60,872 bases of DNA. Origin: Mycobacteriaceae bacterium. Its GTDB lineage: Bacteria > Actinomycetota > Actinomycetes > Mycobacteriales > Mycobacteriaceae. Within the stretch, counting starts at the first letter, position 1. Every line of letters starts with the position of its first letter. The stretch lies in the NCBI GenBank assembly GCA_029977845.1, contig JAPOKC010000016.1, positions 1 to 60,872 of the forward strand, written 5' to 3'. The position numbers and the translations under genes were made by a program. This document shows, in pieces, positions 47,550-57,241 of the stretch. The notes under the pieces are model-generated. The model worked only from the letters and a program-made list of their open reading frames with translations, had not been told where the DNA came from and searched no databases.

Positions 47550-48161
47550 ATGGCAACAGCACCGTACGGGGTCCGTCTGCTGGTAGGCGTCGCCATGACC
47601 GCCATCGAGGAAACCCGCAAGCTGCCCCAAACCATCCTGATGTACCCGATGACGCTGGCCAGCACCGTGGCGTCGGTGGTGATGAAGGTCCAGCAGGATC
47701 TGGCGGATCTGGCCATCAAGGGGGACTCGGCGCTGGACAACATCTTCCCGCCCAAGGAGGAGCAGCCGGAGTGGGCCACCTTCGACGAGGACATGGCCGC
47801 CGACGAACCCGACGAGGGCGAGCGCCGCAAGGATGGCCGGTTTGCGCTGTACTCGGTGACCGATCCGGTCTTTGACGGCAACGGGGACGGACCACCCCCC
47901 AAGCGCGGCCCCAAGGCCCGGCCGGCAGCCAAGAAGGCCGCCGCGGCCAAGACAGCACCGGCCGCCAAGAACGGGGCCACTCCCCGGGTGGTGGCGGATC
48001 TGGATTACGACTCGCTGACGCTGGCACAACTGCGGGCCCGGATGACGTCGCTGAGCGTGCCCGACCTGCGGGCACTGCTGGCTTATGAGGAGACCGGCAA
48101 GGCCCGGGCCCCGTTCCAGACGCTGCTGGCCAACAGGATCACCCGCGCGACCGCCAAGTGA
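47550..48161 (+). CDS. Lipid-droplet-associated-type protein, Rv1109c-like
   Basis: 203 aa. N-terminal hydrophobic/amphipathic half ([42 protein letters not shown], in pieces), acidic middle, Lys/Ala-rich linker ([16 protein letters not shown]), and a C-terminal SAP-like helix pair ([26 protein letters not shown]). I recall such actinobacterial proteins being annotated as lipid-droplet associated; that role is not visible in sequence. Overlaps xseA by GTGA, so it is translated with exonuclease VII genes. Confidence 0.8.
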   Translation: MATAPYGVRLLVGVAMTAIEETRKLPQTILMYPMTLASTVASVVMKVQQDLADLAIKGDSALDNIFPPKEEQPEWATFDEDMAADEPDEGERRKDGRFALYSVTDPVFDGNGDGPPPKRGPKARPAAKKAAAAKTAPAAKNGATPRVVADLDYDSLTLAQLRARMTSLSVPDLRALLAYEETGKARAPFQTLLANRITRATAK

Positions 48162-49396
48162 CGAACGAGCCTGGCACATCGGCGGAGAACCCGTTTCCCG
48201 TCCGCGCGGTCGCCATCCGGGTCAAGGGCTGGATCGACCGCCTCGGCAGCATCTGGGTGGAAGGCCAACTCACCCAGATCAACGCGCGCAACACCTCCAA
48301 CACCGTGTTCATGGTGCTTCGCGACCCGTCCGCCGACATGTCGATGAACGTGACGTGTTCGCGAGATCTCGTGCTGCGCGCACCGGTGAAACTGACCGAG
48401 GGCACCCAGGTGGTCGTGCGCGGCAAGCCGGATTTCTACACCGCTCGCGGGACGTTCTCGTTGCGGCTCAGCGAGATTCGCGCGGTGGGCCTCGGCGAGT
48501 TGCTGGCTCGCATCGAAATGCTGCGCAAGGTGCTTGCCGCCGAAGGTCTGTTCGACGAGCGGCTCAAGAGGCCGCTGCCGTTCCTGCCCAATACGATCGG
48601 ACTCATCACCGGACGCGCCAGTGCCGCAGAGAAGGACGTCACCACGGTGGCCGCCGGGCGATGGCCCGCGGTGCGGTTCGAGATCCGTAACACCGCGGTG
48701 CAGGGGGCCGGCGCCGTGGCCCAGATCGTCGAGGCGCTGGCGGAACTCGACGCCCATCCCGACGTCGACGTCATCGTCATCGCCCGCGGCGGTGGCTCCG
48801 TGGAGGACCTGCTGCCGTTCTCCGATGAGACGCTGTGCCGGGCGATCGCGCGTTGCACCACACCGGTGGTCAGCGCCGTCGGACACGAGCCGGACAACCC
48901 GCTGTGCGATCTGGTCGCCGACGTGCGCGCCGCCACTCCGACCGACGCGGCCAAACGGGTGGTGCCGGACACCGCAGCCGAGTCGGCCCGCATCGCCGAT
49001 CTCCGCCGCCGCAGCAGCCGCGCTCTGCGCGGCTGGGTGGACCGCCAGCAGCATTCCCTGGCCCAGCTCCGCAGCCGGCCGGTGCTCGCCGATCCGATGC
49101 GGATGGTCGCCGACCGGACCACCGAGGTGAACCAGGCCCGCGCCGCGGGGCGCCGGGACATCACACGACTGGTCGGTGCGCAGGGCGAGAAGGTGCAGCA
49201 CCTCGCAGCCCGGCTGGCCACCCTTGGACCCGCCGCGACGCTGGCCCGGGGATACGCCGTCGTGCAGGTGCTCGACGGCTCGGCCGCTGTGCTGCGGTCG
49301 ACGGCCGACGCGCCGGCGGGAACACCGTTGCGGATCAGGGTTTCCGACGGCGCGATCGGCGCCGTCAGTTCGGGGCGGGAGGATGTGTCCCCATGA
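48158..49396 (+). CDS. xseA: Exonuclease VII large subunit
   Basis: 412 aa. N-terminal OB-fold ([25 protein letters not shown] in pieces, [16 protein letters not shown]) followed by the catalytic domain ([62 protein letters not shown]) and the helical C-terminus that binds XseB. Degrades single-stranded DNA from both ends. GTG start, coupled upstream and downstream. Confidence 0.96.
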   Translation: MTNEPGTSAENPFPVRAVAIRVKGWIDRLGSIWVEGQLTQINARNTSNTVFMVLRDPSADMSMNVTCSRDLVLRAPVKLTEGTQVVVRGKPDFYTARGTFSLRLSEIRAVGLGELLARIEMLRKVLAAEGLFDERLKRPLPFLPNTIGLITGRASAAEKDVTTVAAGRWPAVRFEIRNTAVQGAGAVAQIVEALAELDAHPDVDVIVIARGGGSVEDLLPFSDETLCRAIARCTTPVVSAVGHEPDNPLCDLVADVRAATPTDAAKRVVPDTAAESARIADLRRRSSRALRGWVDRQQHSLAQLRSRPVLADPMRMVADRTTEVNQARAAGRRDITRLVGAQGEKVQHLAARLATLGPAATLARGYAVVQVLDGSAAVLRSTADAPAGTPLRIRVSDGAIGAVSSGREDVSP

Positions 49397-49617
49397 GCGA
49401 GTCGCGCAAACCGGTCAGTGAACTGGGCTACGAACAGTGCCGGGACGAACTGATCGAAGTGGTCAGTGTCCTCGAACAGGGCGGCCTGGACCTCGACGCG
49501 TCGCTGAAACTATGGGAACGCGGCGAGGAACTGGCCCGCCGCTGCGAGGAACACCTCGCCGGTGCACGGGCACGGATCGAGGAAGCCCTGGCGGCCTCGG
49601 AGTCAGATCAGGACTGA
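49393..49617 (+). CDS. xseB: Exonuclease VII small subunit
   Basis: 74 aa. [38 protein letters not shown] is the XseB signature read in two parts. Binds the helical arm of XseA. ATG overlaps the xseA stop (ATGA), ensuring balanced expression. Confidence 0.95.
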   Translation: MSESRKPVSELGYEQCRDELIEVVSVLEQGGLDLDASLKLWERGEELARRCEEHLAGARARIEEALAASESDQD

Positions 49618-49618
49618 A

Positions 49619-50089
49619 TCAGTTGTGGCCGGGAAACTCGTCGACGCAGTCCTTGTACCGGTAGCCCGCCGCCTTCAGTTGCCTGCGGCCGCCGCAGGTG
49701 ATCCCGTAATCGTGGATGGCGGCAGGATCACCCTCTTTCGCCTTTTTCGGCTCGGGGATCGACTTCCACAGGTCATCGCACGCACTCATCGAGCCGTCCC
49801 GGCATTCCCGCGCAACCAGGACCAGATGCGGGTAGCACTCGAAACACCATGCCGCAGGAACCGGATCCGCTGCGGGCAACGCGGCGGCGCCGGGCGCGGC
49901 TGACACCGCCGCCTTGGCCGGACTCGCCGGGTTCGAATCCGAGGGTGACCACGGGTGCTTGCTGATCACCGCCGTCACACTGCTGATCACGGCGATGGTG
50001 ATCGGAATGAGTACGGCAGAGATCCACCAGCGCTTGCTGTGGTGGTTCTCATCGCCGCGGTCACCGCCGTCGACTTCGTAGTCGGCCAT
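49619..50089 (-). CDS. Single-pass membrane protein with Cys-rich exported domain
   Basis: 156 aa. Acidic N-terminus (MADYEVDGGDRGDENHH), one helix (WWISAVLIPITIAVISSVTAVI), an Ala/Pro linker and an outside domain with six cysteines (WCFECYP, ARECRDGSMSACDDLW, GITCGGRRQ, YKDCVDEF) that could make three disulfides. The C-terminal part resembles short Cys domains found in other actinobacterial membrane proteins. It lies between xseB and the epimerase, on the opposite strand, and I do not recall it there in M. tuberculosis. Function unknown. Confidence 0.75.
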   Translation of the reverse strand: MADYEVDGGDRGDENHHSKRWWISAVLIPITIAVISSVTAVISKHPWSPSDSNPASPAKAAVSAAPGAAALPAADPVPAAWCFECYPHLVLVARECRDGSMSACDDLWKSIPEPKKAKEGDPAAIHDYGITCGGRRQLKAAGYRYKDCVDEFPGHN

Positions 50090-50215
50090 GCGAGCATGCC
50101 CTCCTTCGAATCGATTCGGCGGCCGTGGTCCACCGATATCGTACCGATGGGCTCTGCGGCCATCGGCCGGTTGAATCGGGCAAGATGGGACCCGACGGCG
50201 GCGAGAGGGGTCGAG

Positions 50216-51286
50216 ATGAGCGACGCAGTACTTGTCACCGGTGCATTCGGCCTGGTAGGGACAGCCACCGTCCGGCAACTGGCCGGCCAGGGCCGTCACG
50301 TTGTGGCCACCGACCTGAACAACCCGGTCACCCGCAAAGGGGCGGCCGGCCTGCCGGCCGGCGTGAAAACCCGATGGGCCGATCTCACCGACCCGGCACA
50401 GGTCGCCCAAGTGCTCGACGAGGTGGACCCCGCAGTCGTCATACATCTGGCGGCAGTCATCCCGCCGGTGTGCTACGCCAAGCCCCACCTGGCCCGCAAG
50501 GTCAACGTCGACGGAACGGCGAATCTGGTGAAAGCCGCTGAGGCACGGCCGAATCCGCCGCGCTATATCCAGGCCTCCAGTATCGCCGTCTACGGCCCAC
50601 GCAATCCACACCGCATCGCCGAGGTGCTCACCGCCGAGACCCCGGTGCGCCCCTACGACGTCTACGGCCGGCACAAGGTGGAAGCCGAGGCGATCGTCCG
50701 GGCCTCGACGCTGGACTGGGTGATCCTGCGACTCGGCGGTGTGTTGACCGTCGACATCGGAAGCCTCCCGATGAGCTCCGACATGCTCTACTTCGAGAGC
50801 GTGCTGCCGACCGACGGCCGGTTGCAGACCGTCGACGTCCGTGACGTCGCACACGCCTTCGCCGCGGCGACCACCGCCGACGTCGTGGGTCGCACCCTGC
50901 TCATCGGTGGCGACGACTCGCACCGCCAGATGCAGGGCGAGGTCGCCTCGGCGAGTGCGGCCGCCATGGGAATGGTGAACGGGACGCCGACCGGTCGCAG
51001 GGGTGATCCCGAGGACGACGACGCCTGGTTCGCCACCGACTGGATGGATTCGGCCACCGCGCAGGCGGCGCTGGCCCATCAGCACCACTCGTGGCCGCAG
51101 ATGCTCGCGGAGGTCAGCCAGAAAGCCGGATGGAAGCGCTATCCGCTGCGGTTGATCGCTCCGGTGGCGCGAGAGTTCCTCAAACGTCAGTCCGCCTACT
51201 ACCGCCAGCCCGGCACCTATGCCAATCCCTGGGAAGCGGTGCGTCGCAGATGGGGTTCGGCATTCGACACTAAGGGGAACGAGTGA
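50216..51286 (+). CDS. NAD-dependent epimerase/dehydratase (extended SDR)
   Basis: 356 aa. NAD(P) motif TGAFGLVG (8-15), Asp33, and Tyr150-x3-Lys154 (YGRHK). VIHLAAVIPP and the long C-terminal region with paired Trp/Tyr residues (WPQMLAEVSQKAGW, QSAYYRQPGTYANPW) suggest a substrate-specific subfamily, possibly steroid or sugar linked. It occupies the place of Rv1106c (3beta-HSD) but is not that protein by eye. GAGAGGGG stands before the ATG. Overlaps the next SDR by GTGA; the third gene of the operon is the AI-2E exporter. Confidence 0.85.
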   Translation: MSDAVLVTGAFGLVGTATVRQLAGQGRHVVATDLNNPVTRKGAAGLPAGVKTRWADLTDPAQVAQVLDEVDPAVVIHLAAVIPPVCYAKPHLARKVNVDGTANLVKAAEARPNPPRYIQASSIAVYGPRNPHRIAEVLTAETPVRPYDVYGRHKVEAEAIVRASTLDWVILRLGGVLTVDIGSLPMSSDMLYFESVLPTDGRLQTVDVRDVAHAFAAATTADVVGRTLLIGGDDSHRQMQGEVASASAAAMGMVNGTPTGRRGDPEDDDAWFATDWMDSATAQAALAHQHHSWPQMLAEVSQKAGWKRYPLRLIAPVAREFLKRQSAYYRQPGTYANPWEAVRRRWGSAFDTKGNE

Positions 51287-52068
51287 GCCCGAGCAGTCCA
51301 GGCAGGGTGGCCGTCATCATCGGCGGTGCGTCCGGAATCGGCTGGGCCACAGCACAAGCCCTGGCACACCAGGGCTGCCGGGTCACCATCGCCGACCGCA
51401 ACACCGACGGCGCATCGCAGCGCGCGGCCGAACTCGGTGACCCGCACACCTGGGCCGCCGTCGAGGTCACCGACGAGGACAGTGTCGCCCGCCTCTTCGA
51501 CGGAGTCCTCGCCCGGGAGGGCGGCCTGCACGTCGTGGTCAACTGCGCCGGCTTCAGCGGATTCGGTTTGATCACCGAACTCGACGCAGAACAGTTCCGT
51601 TCGGTCGTCGACGTCTGCCTCACCGGTGCGTTCCTGGTGATCAAGCACGCCGGCCGGCACCTCGGCGAAGGCGGTGCGCTGGTGTCACTGACCTCCCTGA
51701 ACGGACGCCAACCGGCGATCGGGATGAGCGCGTACTGCTCGGCCAAGGCGGGCCTGTCGATGCTCACCCAGGTCGCCGCGCTCGAACTCGGCCCGCACGG
51801 GGTGCGGGTCAACGCGGTCGCACCCGGTTTCGTGCACACCCCACTGACCGAGGGGGCCGCCGCCATACCCGGCGTCGTCGATGAGTACGTGGAGAACACC
51901 GTTCTGGGCCGACCAGGAACACCCGAGGACATCGCGGCCGCGGTGGCCTTCCTCTGTTCGCCGCAGTCGGCCTGGCTGACCGGTGAGATCCTCGACCTCA
52001 ACGGCGGCGCACATCTCAAGCGTTACCCTGACATCCACCAGCACCTCACCAGACTGATGGGGCAGTGA
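51283..52068 (+). CDS. Short-chain dehydrogenase/reductase
   Basis: 261 aa classical SDR. GGASGIG (14-20), Asp38 (IADRN, NAD preference), NCAG (87-90), Ser138, Tyr151-x3-Lys155 and the PGFVHTPLTEG loop. GTG start overlapping the epimerase stop; its own stop overlaps the AI-2E gene start. Pairing of two dehydrogenases with an exporter points to oxidation of one hydroxylated compound, identity unknown. Confidence 0.88.
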   Translation: MSPSSPGRVAVIIGGASGIGWATAQALAHQGCRVTIADRNTDGASQRAAELGDPHTWAAVEVTDEDSVARLFDGVLAREGGLHVVVNCAGFSGFGLITELDAEQFRSVVDVCLTGAFLVIKHAGRHLGEGGALVSLTSLNGRQPAIGMSAYCSAKAGLSMLTQVAALELGPHGVRVNAVAPGFVHTPLTEGAAAIPGVVDEYVENTVLGRPGTPEDIAAAVAFLCSPQSAWLTGEILDLNGGAHLKRYPDIHQHLTRLMGQ

Positions 52069-53225
52069 TCGTGAAGACCGAGTTCACCGCCAACCAGAAG
52101 CGAGTGCTGGCCGTCGTCACGATCCTCGCCCTGCTCTTCGGCGCTTACTTCCTGCGCCGCTACTTCATGCTGATCGTGATCGCGGCGATCATCGCCTACT
52201 TGTTCACCCCGCTCTACAACCGGCTGCGTTCCAAACTCAATACCGGCCTGTCCACCACCCTGACGGTGCTCGCCGCGCTCGGCACCGTGGTCATCCCCCT
52301 GACCGCGGTGATCTCGCTGGCGACGGTGCAGATCTCGCACATGCTCATCGGCGCCGCAGACTGGGCCAAGACCGCGGATCTGAGTGCGTTGGGCGACAGG
52401 GCTATCGTCACCGTCAACAATCTGTTGCACAAGCTGCCGTTCGACACCCCGACGATCACACTGGAATCGGTGCGTACCAACGTCGGCAAGGTCGCCCAGA
52501 CGATCGGCGAGTGGCTGCTGCGCACCCTGAGCGGCGCCGCCGGTGGTGCGATCGGCCTGATCACCTCGACGATCATCTTCCTCTACGTGCTGATCTCGCT
52601 ATTGGTGAACAAGACCGAGTTGATCACCCTGCTGCGCCGGCTCAACCCGCTCGGTGATGAGGTCACCGACCTGTACCTGGCGAAGATGGGCGCCATGGTG
52701 AAGGGAACGGTCAAGGGCCAGTTCATCATTGCGGTGATCCAGGGCACCCTCGGTGCGATCTCGATCTATATCGCCGGCTTCCACGACGGCTTCTTCATCT
52801 TCGCGATCTTCCTGACCGCGCTGTCGGTGATCCCGTTGGGCAGCGGCATCGTCACCATCCCGCTCGGCATCGGCATGATGCTGTTCGGCAACGTAGCGGG
52901 CGGGGCGTTCGTGGTGCTGTTCCACATCATCGGGATCACCAACGTCGACAACTTCCTGCGCCCGATCCTGGTGCCTCGTGAGGCCCGTCTGGACCCGGCA
53001 CTGATGTTGCTCTCGGTGTTCTCCGGTATCGCGATGTTCGGGTTCTTCGGCATTGTGCTCGGGCCCGTGCTGATGATCCTGATCGTCACCACGATCTCGG
53101 TCTATCTGGCCGTCTATCGAGGTGTGGAAATGGACGACGAGACAGCCCAACCCGAGGAGCGCAGGAAGCTGTTCAAACGCAAGAGGAAAGCCGTCGTCGA
53201 GCCGGTTAAACCAGTCGCTCCTTGA
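52065..53225 (+). CDS. AI-2E family transporter, Rv1101c-like
   Basis: 386 aa, about eight helices. LAVVTILALLFGAYFLRRYFM, FTPLYNRLR, TSTIIFLYVLISLLVNK, KGQFIIAVIQGTLGAISIYIAG and DNFLRPILVPREARLDPALMLLSVFSGIAMFGFFGIVLGPV (read in pieces) define the YdgG/TqsA family. Some members export autoinducer-2, others are Na/H antiporters; substrate open. GTG 52065 overlaps the SDR stop; GTG 52071 is an alternative. The end overlaps the convergent hydrolase by 20 bp. Confidence 0.9.
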   Translation: MIVKTEFTANQKRVLAVVTILALLFGAYFLRRYFMLIVIAAIIAYLFTPLYNRLRSKLNTGLSTTLTVLAALGTVVIPLTAVISLATVQISHMLIGAADWAKTADLSALGDRAIVTVNNLLHKLPFDTPTITLESVRTNVGKVAQTIGEWLLRTLSGAAGGAIGLITSTIIFLYVLISLLVNKTELITLLRRLNPLGDEVTDLYLAKMGAMVKGTVKGQFIIAVIQGTLGAISIYIAGFHDGFFIFAIFLTALSVIPLGSGIVTIPLGIGMMLFGNVAGGAFVVLFHIIGITNVDNFLRPILVPREARLDPALMLLSVFSGIAMFGFFGIVLGPVLMILIVTTISVYLAVYRGVEMDDETAQPEERRKLFKRKRKAVVEPVKPVAP

Positions 53226-54006
53226 GGAACTCCACCACACGCCGGCGCGCCTCGTAGGCCGCCTGACCGTCGACCTCGCGCACCTCGCGGGTGAGCACGG
53301 AGTGCGCCAGCCGGCCGAACCCGCCGGGGTTGCCCGGCGAGGAGTCGATCTCGATCACCTCGAAGGAATCCCCGAGGCGGTCCTTGAGGGTCTTGAACCG
53401 TTCGGCCGGCACCATAACGTCACCACTGAACCGCAGACCGAGTGCGCACAGACCTTCCTCGGCGGCGCGTTTCTCGATCACCTTCATCTCGCGCTCGGAC
53501 ACCCCGGGGTCGCGCTTCTGCGCGGCGGTGACCGGAAGCGGAACCGAGGGCTGGCTCATCACCGGCGCGAGCACGCTGTCGTCGACCGCCGCAGCCAGCG
53601 CGAAACCACCGGAGAAGCACTGCCCGATCACCCCGACACCCTTGCCAGGCGTCTTGGCATTGAGATCTCGGGCCAGAGCGCGCAGATAGTCGGCCACCGG
53701 GCGCTCCCGGTTTGTCGCCAGTGCCGCGAACTCCTTGGCCACACAACCGCGAACCAGATTGGGCACCACCGCCGGGCTCAGCGGCGACATACCGGGCGTT
53801 CCGTACAGCGACGGCATCGCCACGGTGAACCCGTTGTCGACCAGATAATTTCCCAGCGCCAGCACACCGGTGTGGATACCGGGCATCTCCGGGATCAGCA
53901 CCACCCCGGGGCCGGAGCCCTTGTAGTAGACGTCATGGGTGAACCCTGCCGCGGTGAACGGTTCTGAGATCCATCCGCTCAGATCGGCGTGCGGTGACTG
54001 CGTCAT
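53206..54006 (-). CDS. Dienelactone hydrolase family protein
   Basis: 266 aa alpha/beta hydrolase. The Cys nucleophile elbow GQCFSGG (Cys130) distinguishes this family from serine esterases. Glu40 (PEMPGIH), Asp in FSGDVMVPAER and His in GRLAHSVL complete the set. Hydrolyses dienelactone or related lactones in aromatic degradation; no other aromatic genes are here. ATG 54006; the frame is open to 54180 through the neighbour. Confidence 0.88.
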   Translation of the reverse strand: MTQSPHADLSGWISEPFTAAGFTHDVYYKGSGPGVVLIPEMPGIHTGVLALGNYLVDNGFTVAMPSLYGTPGMSPLSPAVVPNLVRGCVAKEFAALATNRERPVADYLRALARDLNAKTPGKGVGVIGQCFSGGFALAAAVDDSVLAPVMSQPSVPLPVTAAQKRDPGVSEREMKVIEKRAAEEGLCALGLRFSGDVMVPAERFKTLKDRLGDSFEVIEIDSSPGNPGGFGRLAHSVLTREVREVDGQAAYEARRRVVEFLKERLV

Positions 54007-54014
54007 AGCGCCAT

Positions 54015-54644
54015 CTAACCGCGCGCAAGCGGCGGCTGGGCCTGAGTCGAGGCTGCCAGTATGCGGAAGTCGTCGGCGCCCGCCGCCCCGCTGATCGCCA
54101 GCTGGGCCGGACCTGCCCCGCTGTCCAGCCGGGTGGTCCAGACCGGCTCGGTATCCACCCCGCCCCGGTACACGATCCACTTCACACCGCCGACATCCTC
54201 GGTTCCGGACGGGTAGACCGAGGTGTTGATGGACTCGACCAGGGCGCTTTCATCGGCATCGCTCTGGGTCAGGCTCACATACATCTTCGACGGGGCCAGG
54301 TAGCCGACCCGGGTGGTCAGCGCGGTCACCCGCTTCCCGTCGGCCTCGGTACGGCCCTGCTCGATGCTGCCGTTGCCGCCCGAATTGGCCTGCCAACCGT
54401 CCGGCAGGGCCGGCAGCCGGATCGGGAACTTCATCGTGGTGGCGGCCGCACGCAGCGCTGCCGGGGCGTCATAGGTCGGGATCGCACCGTCGGCCGGCCC
54501 CTTCGGCTGGAAGGAGCACTGGCCCACCATGGCGGCCAGGACGATGCAGGCGATGACCAGCGGGATCAGCGACCAGAACATGTCCCGGCCGTCCTGCAGC
54601 AGCCTGGGCTTGGGCGGTTTCGGCCCCGGAACGCCATCAGTCAC
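54015..54644 (-). CDS. DUF4245 membrane-anchored protein, Rv1100-like
   Basis: 209 aa. Short Pro/Lys-rich cytosolic start, one helix ([20 protein letters not shown]), then an exported beta-rich domain ([52 protein letters not shown] in pieces) typical of DUF4245. GTG 54644 is chosen from topology; GATACT lies 7 nt upstream as a possible -10. Divergent from glpX. Confidence 0.85.
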   Translation of the reverse strand: MTDGVPGPKPPKPRLLQDGRDMFWSLIPLVIACIVLAAMVGQCSFQPKGPADGAIPTYDAPAALRAAATTMKFPIRLPALPDGWQANSGGNGSIEQGRTEADGKRVTALTTRVGYLAPSKMYVSLTQSDADESALVESINTSVYPSGTEDVGGVKWIVYRGGVDTEPVWTTRLDSGAGPAQLAISGAAGADDFRILAASTQAQPPLARG

Positions 54645-54699
54645 GATTGCGAGTATCCCAGGTCTGGACGGGCGACCCGGTTCTGGGACAATCTCACGC

Positions 54700-55737
54700 A
54701 TGGCTCCCCCCGACGCGCGCCGCCGCGAAGCGCCCGACCGCAACCTGGCCCTGGAACTGGTGCGGGTCACCGAGGCCGGGGCGATGGCAGCCGGCCGCTG
54801 GGTCGGCAAAGGCGACAAGGAGGGCGGCGACGGCGCGGCCGTCGACGCCATGCGCGAACTGGTCAACTCGGTGTCCATGCGCGGGGTGGTGGTGATCGGC
54901 GAGGGCGAGAAGGACAACGCGCCGATGCTCTACAACGGCGAGGAGGTCGGCAACGGCGATGGCCCGGAGTGCGACTTCGCCGTCGATCCCGTCGACGGCA
55001 CGACCCTGATGAGCAAGGGGATGCCGAATGCCATCTCGGTGCTGGCGGTGGCCGAACGCGGCGCGATGTTCGACCCGTCGGCGGTGTTCTACATGAACAA
55101 GATCGCGGCGGGCCCCGATGTCGCGGAGTTCATCGACATCACCTCCCCTATCGCGGCGAACATCCAGCGGATCGCCAAGGTGCGCAACGCGTCGGTGTCC
55201 GATATCACCGTGTGCATCCTGGACCGCCCCCGCCACGAGAGGCTCATGGCCGAGGTCCGCGACGCCGGCGCCCGGATCCGGCTGATCTCCGACGGTGACG
55301 TGGCAGGCGCGATCTCGGCCTGCCGGCCCGATTCGGGCACCGATCTGCTGGTCGGTATCGGCGGCACTCCGGAGGGCATCATCACCGCCGCCGCGATCCG
55401 CTGCATGGGCGGTGAGATCCAGGCGACGCTGGCCCCCAAGGACGACGAGGAACGCCAGAAGGCCATCGAACGCGGACACGACCTCGACCGGGTGCTGACA
55501 ACCCGCGACCTGGTCTCCGGTGAGAACGTCTTCTTCTGCGCCACCGGCGTCACCGACGGCGATCTGCTCAAGGGTGTGCGCTTCTTCGGCGGCGGCTGCA
55601 CCACCCAGTCGATCGTGATGCGGTCGAAGTCGGGCACCGTCCGCATGATCGAGGCCTATCACCGGCTTTCCAAGCTCAACGAATACTCCGCGGTCGATTT
55701 CACCGGCGACAGCTCCGCGGCCTATCCCCTTCCCTAG
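54700..55737 (+). CDS. glpX: Class II fructose-1,6-bisphosphatase
   Basis: 345 aa. Key gluconeogenic enzyme of mycobacteria, which lack other FBPases. [16 protein letters not shown] (37-51 region), GEGEKD, metal-binding DPVDGTT (96-102) and GGTPEGI are the GlpX motifs. ATG 54700 follows -10-like GACAAT by 7 nt. It precedes fumC by 32 bp, so the two central-carbon genes are probably co-transcribed, as Rv1099c-Rv1098c. Confidence 0.96.
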   Translation: MAPPDARRREAPDRNLALELVRVTEAGAMAAGRWVGKGDKEGGDGAAVDAMRELVNSVSMRGVVVIGEGEKDNAPMLYNGEEVGNGDGPECDFAVDPVDGTTLMSKGMPNAISVLAVAERGAMFDPSAVFYMNKIAAGPDVAEFIDITSPIAANIQRIAKVRNASVSDITVCILDRPRHERLMAEVRDAGARIRLISDGDVAGAISACRPDSGTDLLVGIGGTPEGIITAAAIRCMGGEIQATLAPKDDEERQKAIERGHDLDRVLTTRDLVSGENVFFCATGVTDGDLLKGVRFFGGGCTTQSIVMRSKSGTVRMIEAYHRLSKLNEYSAVDFTGDSSAAYPLP

Positions 55738-55769
55738 ACTCCCCAGATTCCAGTCACGAAAGGCGATTC

Positions 55770-57173
55770 ATGTCCAACGACGGCGAGTACCGGATCGAGC
55801 ACGACACCATGGGCGAGGTCCGGGTGCCGATCAAGGCTCTGTGGCGCGCGCAGACCCAGCGCGCCGTGGAGAACTTCCCGATCTCGTTCCGTGGACTGGA
55901 CCGCAACCAGATCCGCGCCATGGCCCTGCTGAAGGCGGCCTGTGCGCAGGTCAACAAGGACCTCGGTCTGCTGGGCGCGGAGAAGGCCGACGCGATCATC
56001 TCCGCCGCCAACGAGATCGCCGACGGCCGGCACGACGACCAGTTCCCGATCGACGTGTTCCAGACCGGCTCGGGCACCAGCTCCAATATGAACGCCAATG
56101 AGGTGATCGCCTCGATCTGCGACCGCAACGGTGTGAAGGTGCACCCCAACGACGACGTGAACATGTCGCAGTCCTCCAATGACACCTTCCCGACCTCGAC
56201 CCACATCGCCGCGACCGAAGCCGCTGTGCGCCAGCTGATTCCGGCTCTCGAGGTGCTGCACGCCTCACTAACGAGCAAGGCCAAGCAGTGGCGCACCGTC
56301 GTCAAGTCCGGCCGCACGCACCTGATGGATGCGGTCCCGGTGACGCTGGGCCAGGAGTTCGGCGGCTACGCCCGTCAGGTCGAGGCCGGCATCGAACGCG
56401 TCAAGGCCACCCTGCCCCGCCTCGGTGAGCTCGCCATCGGGGGCACCGCCGTCGGCACCGGACTCAACGCCCCCGAGGGCTTCGGCGCCAAGGTGGTCGA
56501 GGTCCTCAAGACACAGACCGGCCTGGCTGAGTTGAGCACCGCACGCGACTCCTTCGAGGCACAGGCCGCCCGCGACGGCCTCGTCGAGGCCTCCGGCGCG
56601 CTGAAGACCATCGCCGTCTCGCTGACCAAGATCGCCAATGACATCCGCTGGATGGGCTCCGGACCGCTGACCGGTCTGGGCGAATTGCACCTGCCGGATC
56701 TTCAGCCGGGCTCCTCGATCATGCCTGGCAAGGTCAACCCGGTGATCCCGGAGGCGGTGACCCAGGTGGCCGCGCAGGTGATCGGTAACGACGCCGCGAT
56801 CACCGTCGGCGGACTGTCGGGCGCCTTCGAGCTCAACGTCTACATCCCGATGATGGCGCGCAATCTGCTCGAGTCGTTCACGCTGCTGGCCAACGTGTCC
56901 CGGTTGTTCGCCGATCGCTGTATCGACGGTCTGGTGGCCGACGAGGAGCGGCTGCGCCGCCTCGCGGAGTCCTCGCCGTCGATCGTGACACCGCTGAACT
57001 CCGCGATCGGTTACGAGGAGGCCGCCGCGGTGGCCAAGCAGGCCCTCAAGGAGCACAAGACGATTCGCCAGACGGTCATCGACCGCGGGCTGATCGGCGA
57101 GAAGCTCTCGGAGGCCGAACTCGACAAGCGTCTTGACGTGCTGGCGATGGCCAAAGTCCGCGACGAGCGCTGA
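55770..57173 (+). CDS. fumC: Class II fumarase
   Basis: 467 aa. Fumarase/aspartase signature [11 protein letters not shown] from Gly314; [14 protein letters not shown] and SSNDTFPTS are substrate-site segments; [16 protein letters not shown] holds the catalytic His region. Converts fumarate to malate in the TCA cycle. Ribosome site GAAAGG 6 nt before the ATG. Followed by the 20-bp inverted repeat and the convergent antiporter. Confidence 0.97.
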   Translation: MSNDGEYRIEHDTMGEVRVPIKALWRAQTQRAVENFPISFRGLDRNQIRAMALLKAACAQVNKDLGLLGAEKADAIISAANEIADGRHDDQFPIDVFQTGSGTSSNMNANEVIASICDRNGVKVHPNDDVNMSQSSNDTFPTSTHIAATEAAVRQLIPALEVLHASLTSKAKQWRTVVKSGRTHLMDAVPVTLGQEFGGYARQVEAGIERVKATLPRLGELAIGGTAVGTGLNAPEGFGAKVVEVLKTQTGLAELSTARDSFEAQAARDGLVEASGALKTIAVSLTKIANDIRWMGSGPLTGLGELHLPDLQPGSSIMPGKVNPVIPEAVTQVAAQVIGNDAAITVGGLSGAFELNVYIPMMARNLLESFTLLANVSRLFADRCIDGLVADEERLRRLAESSPSIVTPLNSAIGYEEAAAVAKQALKEHKTIRQTVIDRGLIGEKLSEAELDKRLDVLAMAKVRDER

Positions 57174-57181
57174 ACTTTCAC

Positions 57182-57237
57182 CGACTCTGCGCTCAGATCG
57201 CCGATTCGCCGGATTTCGCGATCTGAGCGCAGAGTCG
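57182..57237. repeat. Perfect 20-bp inverted repeat between fumC and the antiporter
   Basis: CGACTCTGCGCTCAGATCGC (57182-57201) and its exact complement (57218-57237) flank a 16-base loop. It fills the 68-bp gap between two convergent genes. No T-tract follows on either strand, so it is not a classic terminator, though it could end both transcripts by structure alone. Confidence 0.9.
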
Positions 57238-57241
57238 ATGC

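Noticed and set aside
50216..51286. Calling the epimerase a 3beta-hydroxysteroid dehydrogenase from synteny with Rv1106c
   Set aside because: Residues beyond the NAD motif do not resemble Rv1106c; only the fold family is supported.
57182..57237. Inverted repeat as a classic terminator
   Set aside because: No T-tract on either strand; kept as a repeat of uncertain role.
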